From: Archilochus colubris
Lineage: Eukaryota > Chordata > Aves > Apodiformes > Trochilidae
DNA: 64,000 nt
NCBI GenBank assembly: GCA_023079485.1
Contig: CM041115.1
Span: forward strand, 46,714,156-46,778,155
Direction: 5' to 3'
Shown here: positions 45,478 through 57,645 of the stretch, in pieces
How the letters are laid out: every line of letters starts with the position of its first letter
Numbering within the stretch: the first letter of the stretch is position 1
The notes under the pieces: generated by a model
The model's database searches: none
Seen by the model: the letters and a program-made list of their open reading frames with translations, nothing else
What the model was told of the DNA's origin: nothing
Program-made: the position numbers and the translations under genes

Positions 45478-48119
45478 AGCGTGTCACTTTGCCTGACAGT
45501 GTTTCAACCTAACAAACTCTGAAAGAGCAAAAGCTGTATTTCTTTGTTTCACAGACACGTCAGAAGAGGAAATTACATTGACATCTCTGTTCCACTGCGA
45601 CCTAGTAGTAAATAAACAGCAGTATACAGCAAAAAGTAGAATATTCTCAGATTTCTAGAGCTGAAAATGCTGACGGGAACAATTGAGTTCTGGCAGATAC
45701 TTCTTATCGAAATATTATCTGGTTAATGTTTATGACCTATAAATCGATTCCCAAATAACTTGTCACTTAAATCCCAATAGCCTCAGACTGACATGAGGCA
45801 TTGATGGCAATTATATAATATGTAAAACTTAAGATTTCCAATTTAAAAGCAAATCAGCAAGACAAATAAGTTCACTGCTGAACAGCAGATCATTTAGCAA
45901 GATAAGAAGTAACAAATCCTTAAATATTTTGACAAGGTCTGTGACCTTTTCTATCAAAACAGGACAAATTAAAAGTAAGTATCTAGACTACCTACTAGTA
46001 TCCAGACTATCAATGTGCTCCACTTTTACTCTGGCATTTAACCAGATTTGGCTCAATAGGCTTTAAAATCTATTAAGTTATTTAACTGACTAAATTAATA
46101 AAATCCAACCTGCTGGGGACAAACATATTGCTTTGTTTACTTCCTCATGTTAGTCTTCTATTAGCAGGGTCTAGACTACCATAAAGCAGCTTGAATAAAT
46201 CTGAATTAAATAGAAAAGCAGCTTTGAAAGCATTCTATCTAAATCATACCAGGCTGCATTCAGAATGAACCTCAATTTTCTGTAACTCATAACTGAATAG
46301 CTTCATTATCCAATGCTAGAACAGCATGGAAGAAAATGAAACAGAAAAGCAGCCAAGATTACCAATACTTATCTTTAGCTAATATAGTACCAGGAAACTA
46401 AAAGTGAACACCAGATAGGTAACAATTAATCAGGAAAAAAAAAAATTAAAAATGGAGTAATACATGTGGAGAACCACGTGTGGTTTTTTAATGAGAACAT
46501 AGAGAAAACAATTATATCTCTGTGATAATTGCATATAAGCAGCAGCATGGATCAGAAATGCAGTTAAAACACATCCCCACACTGTGTGTTTTGTGAATTA
46601 GCCTGAAGATACAGGCAAAATGTTTCTTTATAACAACTGCAGTCCTTTGACATTATATATCTAACTCCATCACTTAGACAGGACTCAGATTCACTAGAGA
46701 ATATGCCCCGGAACTACAGTTTTCATTATACAATATCTTGTAGTTTTGAATATTCCAAAGGTTATTTTGCAACGTGAAAAACTATAAATTAATCAAAGAG
46801 ATGACTTTTGTAGTTTGACATAGATTTGAAATGTCTGCACGCAGTTTAACAATTTCCCAGATTAATTCATCATTTTGCTGTGACTGCATGCCCATCTTCA
46901 CCTCCCAACCCACTCCCTGGTTTTCAGGTCACACCAAGATTTCTTCCAAATGCCTCATGCTTCCACACTGGATGGTAACGGGATGTGATGTGCTGCTCAA
47001 CTGTCCAGACATCAGGGAAGTCTGGACTGCAACAAAAACCAGCATGTTCAAACTTACTGTCAGGAAGTAGGTGAATAAAAAGTATAGATTTTGATTGATC
47101 TTGACTGATTCAAGAATTAGTCAGAATAGGCAATGAAATTGACTTGAAATATTCATCATCCTGGTAAAGAAAAAATAAAAAGAACAGATGAGCTAGCTGA
47201 AACGAACACACTCAACCTGGAAGCTACCAAGAGAACACCTAGAGCAGAAACATAATCGAAAAAACACTACTAAAAATAATCTTTGTTACTGTGTATTTTC
47301 AATAATGTGACAGAATTGTCTGAAGATATGTAGAAGTTGTAGAAATGGAACAACTAAATTACACCTACGTATCAGAGAACCAATCTCTAAAATGTAATGT
47401 TGACTTACATGCAACTGATGGGTAAATTATGCCTTTTCATTACTGCAAACGTCCTCATACACAACCTCATGCACTTCACATAATGAGCCAGCTGCCCCCC
47501 GGCCCTTTTGCGAGCTGAAAGTACTTCAAGACTGTAGTAGAGACACATAAGGCTATCAAATGAAATAAACAACACATCTTCAAGGACGAACTACTGTAAT
47601 AAGCAGCTTTTTCCTTCTGATCACTGTATGTATTTCACCCATTCAGAAGCCCCAAAAGTGCTCCTCTAAATGACTAGAAGGTAGGATCACTCTCATAAAT
47701 GTGTAAGAATTGAATGGTATATTTGCTGTAGGCACAAGTAACCTTTTGTTATAAATGGTGATTTTGGCTTGGTAGTAATACTGCATGACCAACAAAGAGA
47801 AAATTAAAGTTTGCTTTATAGGTCAGCACTTTTAGTCAGTGTAGCAGGAAATTTCTTTGCTTCTAAAAAGTTCTACATATTACCCAAGCCTTTTTGCTTT
47901 AATAAGGTCCAAAATACCAAATCTCATGGGACAGCAATTCATATGCTATAACTAGAGTTTTTTTGAAAGAGAACTCCTTAAAAACAACTTTCTAATCGGT
48001 AACTAATACAAAAAGGTAGCACTAAAAATCGTTTTGCCCTGAGAGTAACATTTATCACTGTATCATTATGGTAAGTGTAATAATGTCAATAATGAAAGGG
48101 AATGGAAGACTTCAAAGAT
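45478..48119 (-). other. RFX3: RFX3 5' intron, featureless stretch
   Basis: AT-rich intron. 46840-47040 is somewhat more balanced in composition but unrecognised. No feature was supported. Confidence 0.5.
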
Positions 48120-49544
48120 AAAAACCAGTGGGGAAAAAAAGGCCTCCCTCAAAGACCAAGATGGCCCCACAAAACTGCTTCACCATTCTGCAGATTGAAG
48201 AAAACTATGCTGCAGCAGGTAAGTTGCTAGAGCCAAGCAAGACAGCCCTGTCATGGAAACAAGAAGAACCAGCTGATAGGATGTCCCACCAACTATCAGC
48301 CACTCTGGCTGTTTCACATGTGTACCAGTGATACAGCCAGGAGCAAGCTGACGACTGTGAAGGACTACAGAGCACTGGGAACAGAGGTGAAGGACTCTGG
48401 AGAGCAGACAGTCTTTTCATCAGCTCTCACAGTCAAAGGGAAAGGGCTTGAAAGGGCCAACAGAACTGGGAAAACCAGATTTGTTACAGTAGGGAGGATG
48501 TGACAGCCAGGGCTTTGGCTACTTAGACCATGGGACTTGCTTCCAGAGAAACCTGATCTCCTAGGGGCTGATCAGGTCCGATTTCTCTGATCTCTCAAAC
48601 TTTTGGTCATAGGCTTGCTTTGAGTAAAGAGGGCTTCAAACTACAGTTGCTGGCTGAGGGGATATTCAATCAACCCTTAGCGGGTGACATTCCACTGCCA
48701 TCACTTGGAGGACAGTGCTAGATGTCCTGGGCCTGGAGAAGGATTCCAAACCAGCAGGAATACCTGAAATGCAAGGAAGCGTAATCTCAGACAGCAAGAC
48801 AGCTTCAATGGGGCCCCAACTTAAATGCCTCTATGTGTATGTACAAACCATGGGGAACAAACAAGAGCAGTTACCCATGTGTGCATACCTGCAGGGCTAC
48901 AATGTTCCTGGCATCACTGAGACATTGTGGGATGGCTCCTATGATGGAAGCATGGGAAATGGATGGGTACAAGCTCTTCAGGAAAGGCAGGCAGGAGAGA
49001 AGAGAAGGGAGTGTCACTCTCTACATCAGTGACCAGATGGAGTCCATGGAGCTCCACCTGGGGGTGGATGAGGAGCTGACTGAGACCTTGATTGAAGGGA
49101 AGACAGGACAGATGATATGAAAGTGGAGGTCTGCTACAGGCCACCTGACCAGCAAGTCTGAGTGGATGAGTCCCCTTTATAGACTGATAGGAGTAGCTCT
49201 GCATTCACAAGCTCGTGGAGGATTTCAACCAAACCAGCATTTGCCGTAAGGACAACACAGCAAGGCACCAGCAATCCAGGAAGTTTCTGGAATGCCCTTA
49301 TTACAATTTCCTTCTCCAAGTGGAAGAGAAACAAATGAAGAAAGGTGCTATGCTGGACCTTGTTCCCAGCAGCAAGGATGGGCTGGTGGAGAATGTGACA
49401 TTTAACGGCAGCCTTGGCCGCAACAAACCCAAAATGGTGGAAATCAAGACCTTTAGGGCAAAAACTCACTACCTTGGACTTCAGTAGAGCAGACTTTGAC
49501 CTCTCAAGGGATCTGCTTGGTAGGGTACCATGGGATAAAGCCAT

Positions 49545-49576
<32 letters not shown>

Positions 49577-49800
49577 CAAGAAAGCTGGTCAGTATTCAAG
49601 GATCACCTCCTCCAAGCCCAAAAGCAATGTGTTCCAACAAAAAGGAATGCAGACAGGAATGCATGGAGACCTGCTTGGATGAACAAGTTGCACAAAGATG
49701 GCAAGTACTCCTGCAAAGCAGCTACTATTGCCTACTTCAGACTTACACTGCCAAAGGCCTAAAAAGAGACTCTTCATCTGACAGAAGCCACAACTCCTTC
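48120..49800 (+). mobile_element. CR1 relic spanning ORF1 esterase end and ORF2 endonuclease
   Basis: From 48350 to 48640 the translation approximates the end of the CR1 ORF1 SGNH-esterase-like domain (DYRALGTEVKDSGEQTVFSS, GKGLERANR, then KRA after a frame change). From about 48815 it reads ORF2 endonuclease (LKCLYVYVQTMGNKQEQ, ITETLWDG, VCYRPPDQ). It then continues into the segment after the endonuclease (KKSPRKLVSIQGSPPPSPKA). A 27-base A run at 49545-49571 lies inside the element, where CR1 has an A-rich stretch, and is not its tail. There are many stops and frameshifts. This is the only copy here that retains ORF1 sequence. Confidence 0.75.
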
Positions 49801-52000
49801 CTGTAACAGCAAAGCATGAGGGAGGTTACAGTATCCAATCAGGCATTGCACAATGGACCACACAGTTTTTTGGTGCCCAGAGGACATGTGATCAAAAATT
49901 AAGTTTTTGTTGGCTTCCAGTGTAACATACACACCCAACATTGTTTTCAAAGAGAGTTTAAATACCAGAATAAGTCCAATTCACTATCAAACTTTACAAC
50001 ACTACTCAAGTTGAACACAGTTGAACACAGGTTCCTCAACCTAAAGGAAAGCTAAAGGTAAGTCTTCAACTTTGGAAACATGTTGATGATCACTTACACT
50101 TCTGAACTCCTACCCATCTCTGCTCTAATTCCTATTTGTGCATATAGTCAAATCCTTGTGAGGCCATTGTTACAATTATTATTTCTCCTTCAGGTAATAC
50201 AAGTGACACACAAAACTGCCAGACCCCAAGGATCCCTTGGAATCCAAGGTCACTATTATAAGTACAAACTATTAAAATTAGATCACATTATACCTGAAGA
50301 TTCTTTACACTTTCCTATAAATAGCAAGATTCAGCAGAACTTTCTGGCTTCATTAGTCTTTGAAGTATATGGTCACTTCCTAGGAACTGAGAAGCTACAA
50401 ACTTTTAGAAGACTGTTTTCCAGATAACTGGAAATCCATGCTTATACTTTCTTGCAAATAAACACAAGTAACTTTCCCAATTAGAAAGTGATGTCCTGGA
50501 CTTGAATCTAACACTTACCCAGGTTGGGCTATAGTAAAGAAAATACAAATGCTAACATAACATTCAGATTTCTCAAAGTAAAGAGAGATACACCCATACA
50601 ATGGAGTTTTCTTATATAAAGTTTAAAAAGTAAAACTAAATTATTTTCACAAATAATTTTTCAAATAACTCTCCAGTTGCCCGACAATGGTATTTTGAAA
50701 ATTCTGCATCCTTTCTATACTTGTCCTAGATTCACAAGGAAACTAATTTTGCTTTGCCCATTTCTTGAAACATCAGCTCTCATTTTGAATTAACAGGCAT
50801 TAGTTAATCTGCCAACTTGAAAATTCCATCCACATGTTCAACAGGTAATCCGCAACGATTATTTTTGCATACCTTTGTCCTTTCTAGATAACTGCAATAC
50901 TGCATTGTAGCTTCTTACATCTACCTTTCTGATACAAGCCACTAACAAATTTTCAAGGGCATAGCAAGAAGAGAGATACTAATATACACAAATGTAGCTA
51001 AAATGCACAAACAGCATTCTGTACTTATATCTGATTAAATGCTATGTTTATGTGATGCAGACCCATTAAATTAGGTCTAAAGTATTTAATTAAGCAGAAA
51101 AACAGTTCATTTATGTACTTCGCTCTTGTTGGCAGATAATTGTGCCATAAATACAGTATACAGTCCCACAGTGAATATCATATATTGGTAAATTAATTCA
51201 ATAAAATACCATAGATGCTCTAGTAGCACATAAATAGCAGCTGGGTCCCAGAAAATTAATTACATTCTGTAGACAATGACAGAACATTTTATGCCAATAT
51301 GGATCTTTTCTTGAAAGCGTTCAATACGTAAAACTCCTTACATAAAACAACTTGTATTTTTAAACATTGTGCAATTTTATACAACATTTCACTAACAGTA
51401 CATAAAGTAACATTATTTTTCCTATTTGTTACTTTAGGAATGGTTAGTGTATTGAAAAAAGATTTCACCACAAAAATTAAACAGAAAACAGACGAGAAGT
51501 TTATTTCAGAATTGGTGTCCAGCTCCTTATGATAAACTATGCTTTTACCTTACAGACATTACATAAAAAAAAAAAATAATAATTGTTTCATCTACAAATG
51601 ACTGTTTTTACACTTAATCAGTATGAGAATATGCCACGTCTACATGAAATGGAAAATTTTGGAAATACATTTGTTTGTCAATAGTAGTAATCAAAAAAGA
51701 AATTAGGAGTAAGTATAAAACAGAATGCCACAATACATTAAACTGCAAGAAAATTCAGTTGAAGGGATAGATGCACAGGTAAACAGACCAAACAGATTTT
51801 TTTGCCAAACTTCCTCCTTTCTGTTGCCCTTTGGACTTCAGTGGTCTACTTCCTCTCAGCTCATTTTTCAGTATTTCCAAGCAGATAAACATATTTCATA
51901 AACTTACATACTGTTATATTAAAATATCTCTATTGCTTACCTTCCTTTTTGTTCCTCAGTCCTCAAGATTTTCTACTGTTACTGTTACACACTCTACAGA
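49801..52000 (-). other. RFX3: RFX3 5' intron, featureless stretch
   Basis: AT-rich intron with a small tandem duplication (GTTGAACACA twice near 50009-50029). No gene or repeat family was recognised. Confidence 0.5.
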
Positions 52001-52057
52001 ACAGTGTAGAATGTTCTACACTGTTGTATTCTAGTGTATAGAACATTCTATACACTA
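52001..52057. repeat. Twin inverted repeats, diverged copies of each other
   Basis: The first has arms ACAGTGTAGAA and TTCTACACTGT around TG (52001-52024). The second has arms TAGTGTATAGAA and TTCTATACACTA around CA (52032-52057). Both are perfect within themselves and share the core TGTA-AGAA pattern, so they could be a duplicated palindrome. Confidence 0.9.
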
Positions 52058-54680
52058 TCGTTCTCTGACCTCTCCTTTTTCTAGTTACCTTAAATACTGG
52101 TGTTTTTAAATTTCATTTTACAAGAATGGTAAAGGACTAAAAAATGCAAAGTATCGTTTCATATACAGTTTTCACTTTAGCCTCATAGGAAGCAACTAAA
52201 TAGTCATTACTATCATATTTGGCACACAACATTATCTAATTTCTGCTTCTTTCTTTGAAATGGGAAGGGGGCTTTGGGGGCTTTTTAACCATGAAGCAAA
52301 TAGCCCACAAGGTTAGGTCTAGATGCAATTTGCGGTAACCTGCAAATCAAGTTATTCAGGTTTGTCCAATAAGAAAACTATTAGGAAGTAACTACCATGA
52401 GCAACATCATTGACTCTAGAAATACAGATAAGCACCAACCCAATATACAGAAATCCAGCTGCTTGGGAGAAAGGATATGGGTAAACAAACAAAAATAATT
52501 ACAGCAGTTCTGTAAAGTAATTACACCCCTATAGAAATTCTGACAGCCATCTAAAAAATTCGGGATTATTAATTTGCCATAATAAATACTGGATACTATT
52601 TTTATAGCATAAGTTGAAAATGTTTCAGATTCCTTGGAAAATGTCACAACTCTACTATATAAAACAACTCATTAAAATACCTTTAGAATGGTATCATCTA
52701 TGAATTTGGACACTGTATGTTCTTGGCTTTTTAAATTTCTGCTTTTATATATTAGCTAGAATTTCATTATCAGATTTTAACCTCTTTTTAAATTATAAAC
52801 CTTCAGTTTTAACCTTCAGTCATAAACCTCTGAAACTCTCCTAGCTCTCCAGCTGTGGCAGTACTGGATGCTTTGCCAAACAAACACCTCTGTAATGCAC
52901 ATTTATTAGCAGTCCAGAACTGCTACTCAAACAGTTTTGAGTAGATGTCATACTCAGATGAGATCACACTGCTGAAACAGTTTTTCAGAATTTTAAAATT
53001 CCAGGGTTTAAATGAGTTGATAGTCTAAACTACAAACATCATAAAAATTCAAAATATTGTTCAGACTAGCACTTGTCTTGCATTTCAACTAAGAGAACTC
53101 ACATACCTAAAACTTAGCATAAGCTAAAGCAATTTGCCTAAACAGTGCTCAGATGACCCACATTACATTTAAAGTTATTTTTCTAGATTTGGATTTATAT
53201 ATGCCACATTTAAATTTAATTTTCAAATACAATCAGATAAAACTTTTTTGTTTTCTTGAATATATTCAAACCTGTGTTAAATGATGCAGATGATAAACAT
53301 TTAGTGAACAGTTAAGGAGAAGGATACTATTTACATAGTCCAAGATACATTTAAAAGGTAAGCCTTTTTCAGAATCCAGTTATTATGGTTCCTGGGATAA
53401 AAGAAACCACTTGATCAACATTTGAATCCACCGAGACAGCAGAACACAGTAACATCCAAGTCAAGTCTCTAACATTTAGTTGATTACACTTGATAATTCT
53501 CTTCTACGCTGTGTAGCTCCTAGAGTCAACCTTTCACCATTAACTAAAGATGTGGTTTTTATACTTTTGGAACAGCTTTCAGCTACTCAGAGAGAAAAAA
53601 AAAATAAAGTGTTACTTTAATGGACTATAACAGCTTGCAAATAACTAATTTGGCCTTTCTGTTTAAGTAACTGGCCTTTACCATAGTGACATTTCAAATG
53701 TTACTATTCCCAAAATAAGATACAGGAAATGAAAATAGGTGTTTATCTAGTATAGATCTATATTTTTGCACAGCAGCCAGTGTTTCAATTTTCAACTCAG
53801 CCAGGTCAAAACACTTAAACTCAAAAGTAATCATCTGGAATTACATTCATCATAATTTTGTGAGACAATTTCTGTCTCTTATCCAAAATCACCTATTTGC
53901 CCATACATTTCAACCTTTCCCACATGACAGATCTTTGAAAACATGAAATATCTACAGACTGGTATCACATAAACTTGCCAGTTTATTTAAGTTGCTCAAT
54001 TTTACTCACTACCCCCTTTTATCATCACAACAGATTTCTAAACTTTTTAAAATACTGTTAGAATTCTAACAATTTGACATAGCCTACTTTATTATGTATC
54101 TTACAGAACAAGACTTTGCATATGGGTATTTTAAATCAACATGTGTCTCAAAAATAGGAGAACTGCTGCATAGCTGAATCAAGAGAAAATAACAGAGCAA
54201 ATACTAACTTCAGAAAAGCCTGACTGTAACTAGCAACCACTCTCCAGCAGTAGCTGATGCCACATTCTCCAAAGATAGCATGTGAAAATCCAAATAGTAC
54301 CCCTCATTTGGGGTAGTGTCTTTTCCACTTCATTAATTCAGCTGTGATGGGCCATATTCTTAGAATTCATACAAGTCATAGGGACTTCTACAAAGTTAGA
54401 GTACAGATAAATTTATAAAAGAAGCTGAAATTTACAAGCCATTTAAAGTCACTATTAAATACCCTATTTGAGTGTTGCTTTGTTTTCTCCTGTGTGTCAA
54501 AGTACCAGACTTGGAAGTCACTCATTATATGCAGCTTTGTCAGGGTTTCATTACCACAACTTTTCAAAAGTATCTTCATTTAGCGAAGAGGTTCACCACT
54601 TTGAAAAACAGAATTTCTCTAAATTCAGACTAGTTTATCATGAAAAGAAAACCATGAAAACTGTTTGTACTCTTGTTTTA
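52058..54680 (-). other. RFX3: RFX3 5' intron, featureless stretch
   Basis: AT-rich intron. No gene, RNA or repeat family was supported. Confidence 0.5.
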
Positions 54681-54682
54681 TT

Positions 54683-54750
54683 ACTACATCCGGCCTGGTC
54701 GCTATTGGAAATTCAATTATTGTTGCTAGGAGCCTGTTGCTATGCAACCA
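54683..54750. promoter_or_regulatory. Candidate regulatory cluster with X-box-like palindrome
   Basis: A 13-base palindromic site GTTGC-TAT-GCAAC lies at 54736-54748. It is one base shorter in the centre than the classical RFX X-box GTTGCCATGGCAAC. A direct repeat of its left half (TGTTGCTAGG) is at 54721. An inverted CCAAT box (ATTGG) and an ACATCCGG motif lie 25-60 bases to the left. Such a cluster resembles the promoter or enhancer of an RFX-responsive gene, here inside RFX3 itself. Occupancy is inference. Confidence 0.35.
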
Positions 54751-55219
54751 AAAAGGGTTATGCAGCACTTTCAGTCTGAGAAGCATTGAAAACACCACAG
54801 GCTGCCTCCTTTGGCTCTAACCAGTTTATTTCAGCAGATTAACATTCTCTTCAGTCACCCCCCAACTTCAGGCATACCCTTCAGAAAAGTTGCAATGACA
54901 GATCTGAACAATGTAAACAAACAAGAAAACAGAAAAGCAGCACAAAAGCAATACGTTTGATCTCTACTACATGCTACAAGAAACAGCAACACTAATTCAG
55001 CATTTCAAAAAGTTTGTAACCGTAAACTTCAAAACCCTTCCTAGTTTCAACTTTCACCCACTAGTACAATGGAACTGCATGATATGTTTCGCATGGATAT
55101 AAAGCCTGACAGAACAATACATTAGTTTCATACTCGGATCGTAAAACAATACTTTAAAACAATACTTCAAACAGCTTTAAACTGGCATAATACTACTTAG
55201 TAAGGCCCTGTCAGCAGGG
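54751..55219 (-). other. RFX3: RFX3 5' intron, featureless stretch
   Basis: AT-rich intron between the X-box-like cluster and a CR1 copy. No feature was supported. Confidence 0.5.
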
Positions 55220-56402
55220 GCTTAGGAAAGGCAGATCCTGTTTGACAAACATGATCTTTCATGACAGGGTGAGCCACTCATATGATGAGGAAAAGGCGAT
55301 GGATGTTGCCTATCTTGACACATTTCCCCCTGCTGGAGAAACTGGCTGCTTGTGGATTCAATGAGCATACACTTTGCTGCGTTAAAAACTTAGATGACGT
55401 CTCAGACTAGAGAGTTGTGGTCAATGGAGTTAAATCCAGTTGGTGGCTGGTCACAAGTGGTGTCCCCCAGGGATAGGTAATAGGACCCATCCTGTTTAAC
55501 ATCTTTATCAATGATCTAGACAAGGGGATAGAGTGCACTCTTAGGAAATTTGCAGACTACACTAAACTGGGTGGAAGCATCCTTCTGCCTGAGGGTAGGG
55601 AGGCTCTGCAGAGGGATCTCAACAAGCTTGATCAATGAGCTGAGGCCAGCTGTGTGAGCTTCAGTAAGGCCAAATGTCAGGTACTGCACCTTGGCCACAA
55701 CAATCCCCAGCAGTGCTATGGGCTTGGGCAGGAGTGGCTGGAGAGCTGCCCAGCAGGGAGGGACCTGGGGTGCTGACTGACAACCCTTGAACATGAGCCA
55801 GCAGTGTGACCAAGGGGCCAAGAGGACCAATGGCATCCTGGCCTGTAGAAGGAACAGTGTGGCCAGCAGGACCAGCGAGGTGACCTTACCCTTGTACTTG
55901 GCATTGATAAGGCTGCACCTTGAGTATTGTGTGCAGTTTTGGGCCACTCCCTACAGAAAGGCCATTGAGCTACTAGAACATGTCCAAAGAAGGACAATGA
56001 AAATGATGAAAGTTTGAAGCACATGTCTTACAAGGAGCTGCTGAGGGAGTTGGGGCTGTTTAGCCTTGAGAAAAGGAGGCTGGGGGGGCACCTTATAACT
56101 CTCTACAGCTACCTGCAAGGAGGTTGTAAAGAGGTGGGGATTGGTCTGTGCAGCTACAAGTGAAAGGACAAGAGGTAATGACCTCAAGTTGCACCGGGGG
56201 AGATTTAGACTGGATGTTAGGAAGAATTCTTCACTGGAAGAGCTGTCAGGCATTGGAACAGACTGCCCAGGGCAGTGGTGGAGTAACCATCACTGAAGGT
56301 ATTATTAGTAAGGTATGGTTTAGTTAAGGATTTGTCAGTGCTAGGTTACTGGTTGGACTGGATGATCTTGAAGGTCTTTTCCTACAAAGGTAATTCTGTG
56401 AT
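55220..56402 (+). mobile_element. CR1 copy, reverse transcriptase to 3' end, inactivated
   Basis: It runs from the GRSCLTN region of reverse transcriptase (GGCAGATCCTGTTTGACAAAC) through GGTGTCCCCCAGGGATAG and AACATCTTTATCAATGATCT to the 3' tail. A small deletion removes the LDFSKAFD segment near 55320. The catalytic FADD reads FADY (Asp to Tyr) near 55552, followed by an in-frame stop at 55637. The ORF2 tail is still legible ([31 protein letters not shown]). Dead copy, plus orientation. Confidence 0.9.
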
Positions 56403-57077
56403 TAGTATTTATTCTCTATATCAAAAGATGTCCATCAGGTCTGTAGGTTACTTTAAAGACCTTGCAGTCAAACAGACTTCTGCCTTGGTGTGCCATTGTC
56501 ACTTTACACAGTATGAAAGCTAAATTATGCAGCCTACGTATATCTCTGCAGATTCATTTATTTCAGCAATATTTTTGCAAATCTTCTGGAGAATGGCTAA
56601 GAGATTACATGCAGAAAAGCAGAATTAGGGCTTTTCTTCACTCTTGCTAATAATCTGAGGGTGTTCTAGCCTGCACCAAACCCAAGTTGTTCTCAGCACC
56701 ATAGTTAAGAATGCTACGTCCTCCAGCTTGGTCCTTAAAATGGATCCATACAATGACACACTAGCACAGTTTGTTTCCTGACTAATTCAACAGGATGTTG
56801 ATTTTTTTCTCCGCATGACCTAACTACATCCCTATAGTCATCCTGAGATGCCTGCCCTTCTCCCAAAGGAGGTAAACTCTCCTTTTTCACTTGAGCCTCA
56901 GCAAAAGCTCCCTATTCAGCCATGCCAGTCATCTTCCCTGACATTTCTTCTCCTGCTCCTGTCCTTTTAGATTTCTTTCTTGAAGAGCTTTCAGCCTTCC
57001 TGAACCCTTGGTCCTTTAGAACTCTCAATCAATGTCATGGACAGGCCTAAGTCTCAGAATGACTACTCAGAATTGTA
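56403..57077 (-). other. RFX3: RFX3 5' intron, unrecognised sequence
   Basis: 56640-57060 is less AT-rich and pyrimidine-rich, and may be an unrecognised old CR1 portion or another repeat. I could not assign it. Confidence 0.4.
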
Positions 57078-57645
57078 GAATCATAGAATGGTCTGGGTTG
57101 GAAGGGACCTTATCACCTAGTTCCAAGCCCCCTGCATGGGCAGGGACACCTCCCACTACATCAGGTTGCTCAAGGCCCCATCCAACTTGGCCTTGAACAC
57201 TGCCAGGAGGGGGCAGCCACAACTTCCTTGGGCAATCTGCCAGTGTCTCACCACCCTAAACAGAAAATAATTTCTTTCTAATGTCTAACTTTCATCTCCT
57301 CTCTTCAAATTTTAAACCATTTCTCCTTGTCCTCTCACGACACACCCATGTGAAAAGCCCTACCCCAGCTTTCTTGTAGGCCCCCTTCAGATTTTGGAAG
57401 GCTGCTTTAAGGTCATCTTGGAGCCTCCTCTTCTCCAGGCTAAACAACTCCAAATTGAAGACACCTGTCTTCAGAGGGGCTCTGATCATTTTAGTGGCTC
57501 TCCTCTGGACATATTCGAGGTGCTCTATGTTCTTCCTATGTCCAGAAATGGACACAATAGCCCAGGTGGGGTCTCACAAGAGCAGAGAAGAGGGGGAGAA
57601 CCACCTCCCCTGACTGATGATGAAGCTGACTATAGCTGACAGCAA
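57078..57645 (-). mobile_element. CR1 3' fragment (minus orientation)
   Basis: It begins AGAATCATAGAATGGTCTGG on the plus strand, the complement of a CR1 3' end. A minus-strand frame (57555-57292) shows NIEHLEYVQRRATKMIRAPL and [20 protein letters not shown] from the ORF2 tail. It ends upstream at about the [16 protein letters not shown] segment. 5'-truncated. Confidence 0.92.

Noticed and set aside
49545..49571. 27-A run read as a retrotransposon or processed-pseudogene tail
   Set aside because: CR1 ORF2-like sequence continues directly after it, so it is an expanded internal A stretch.
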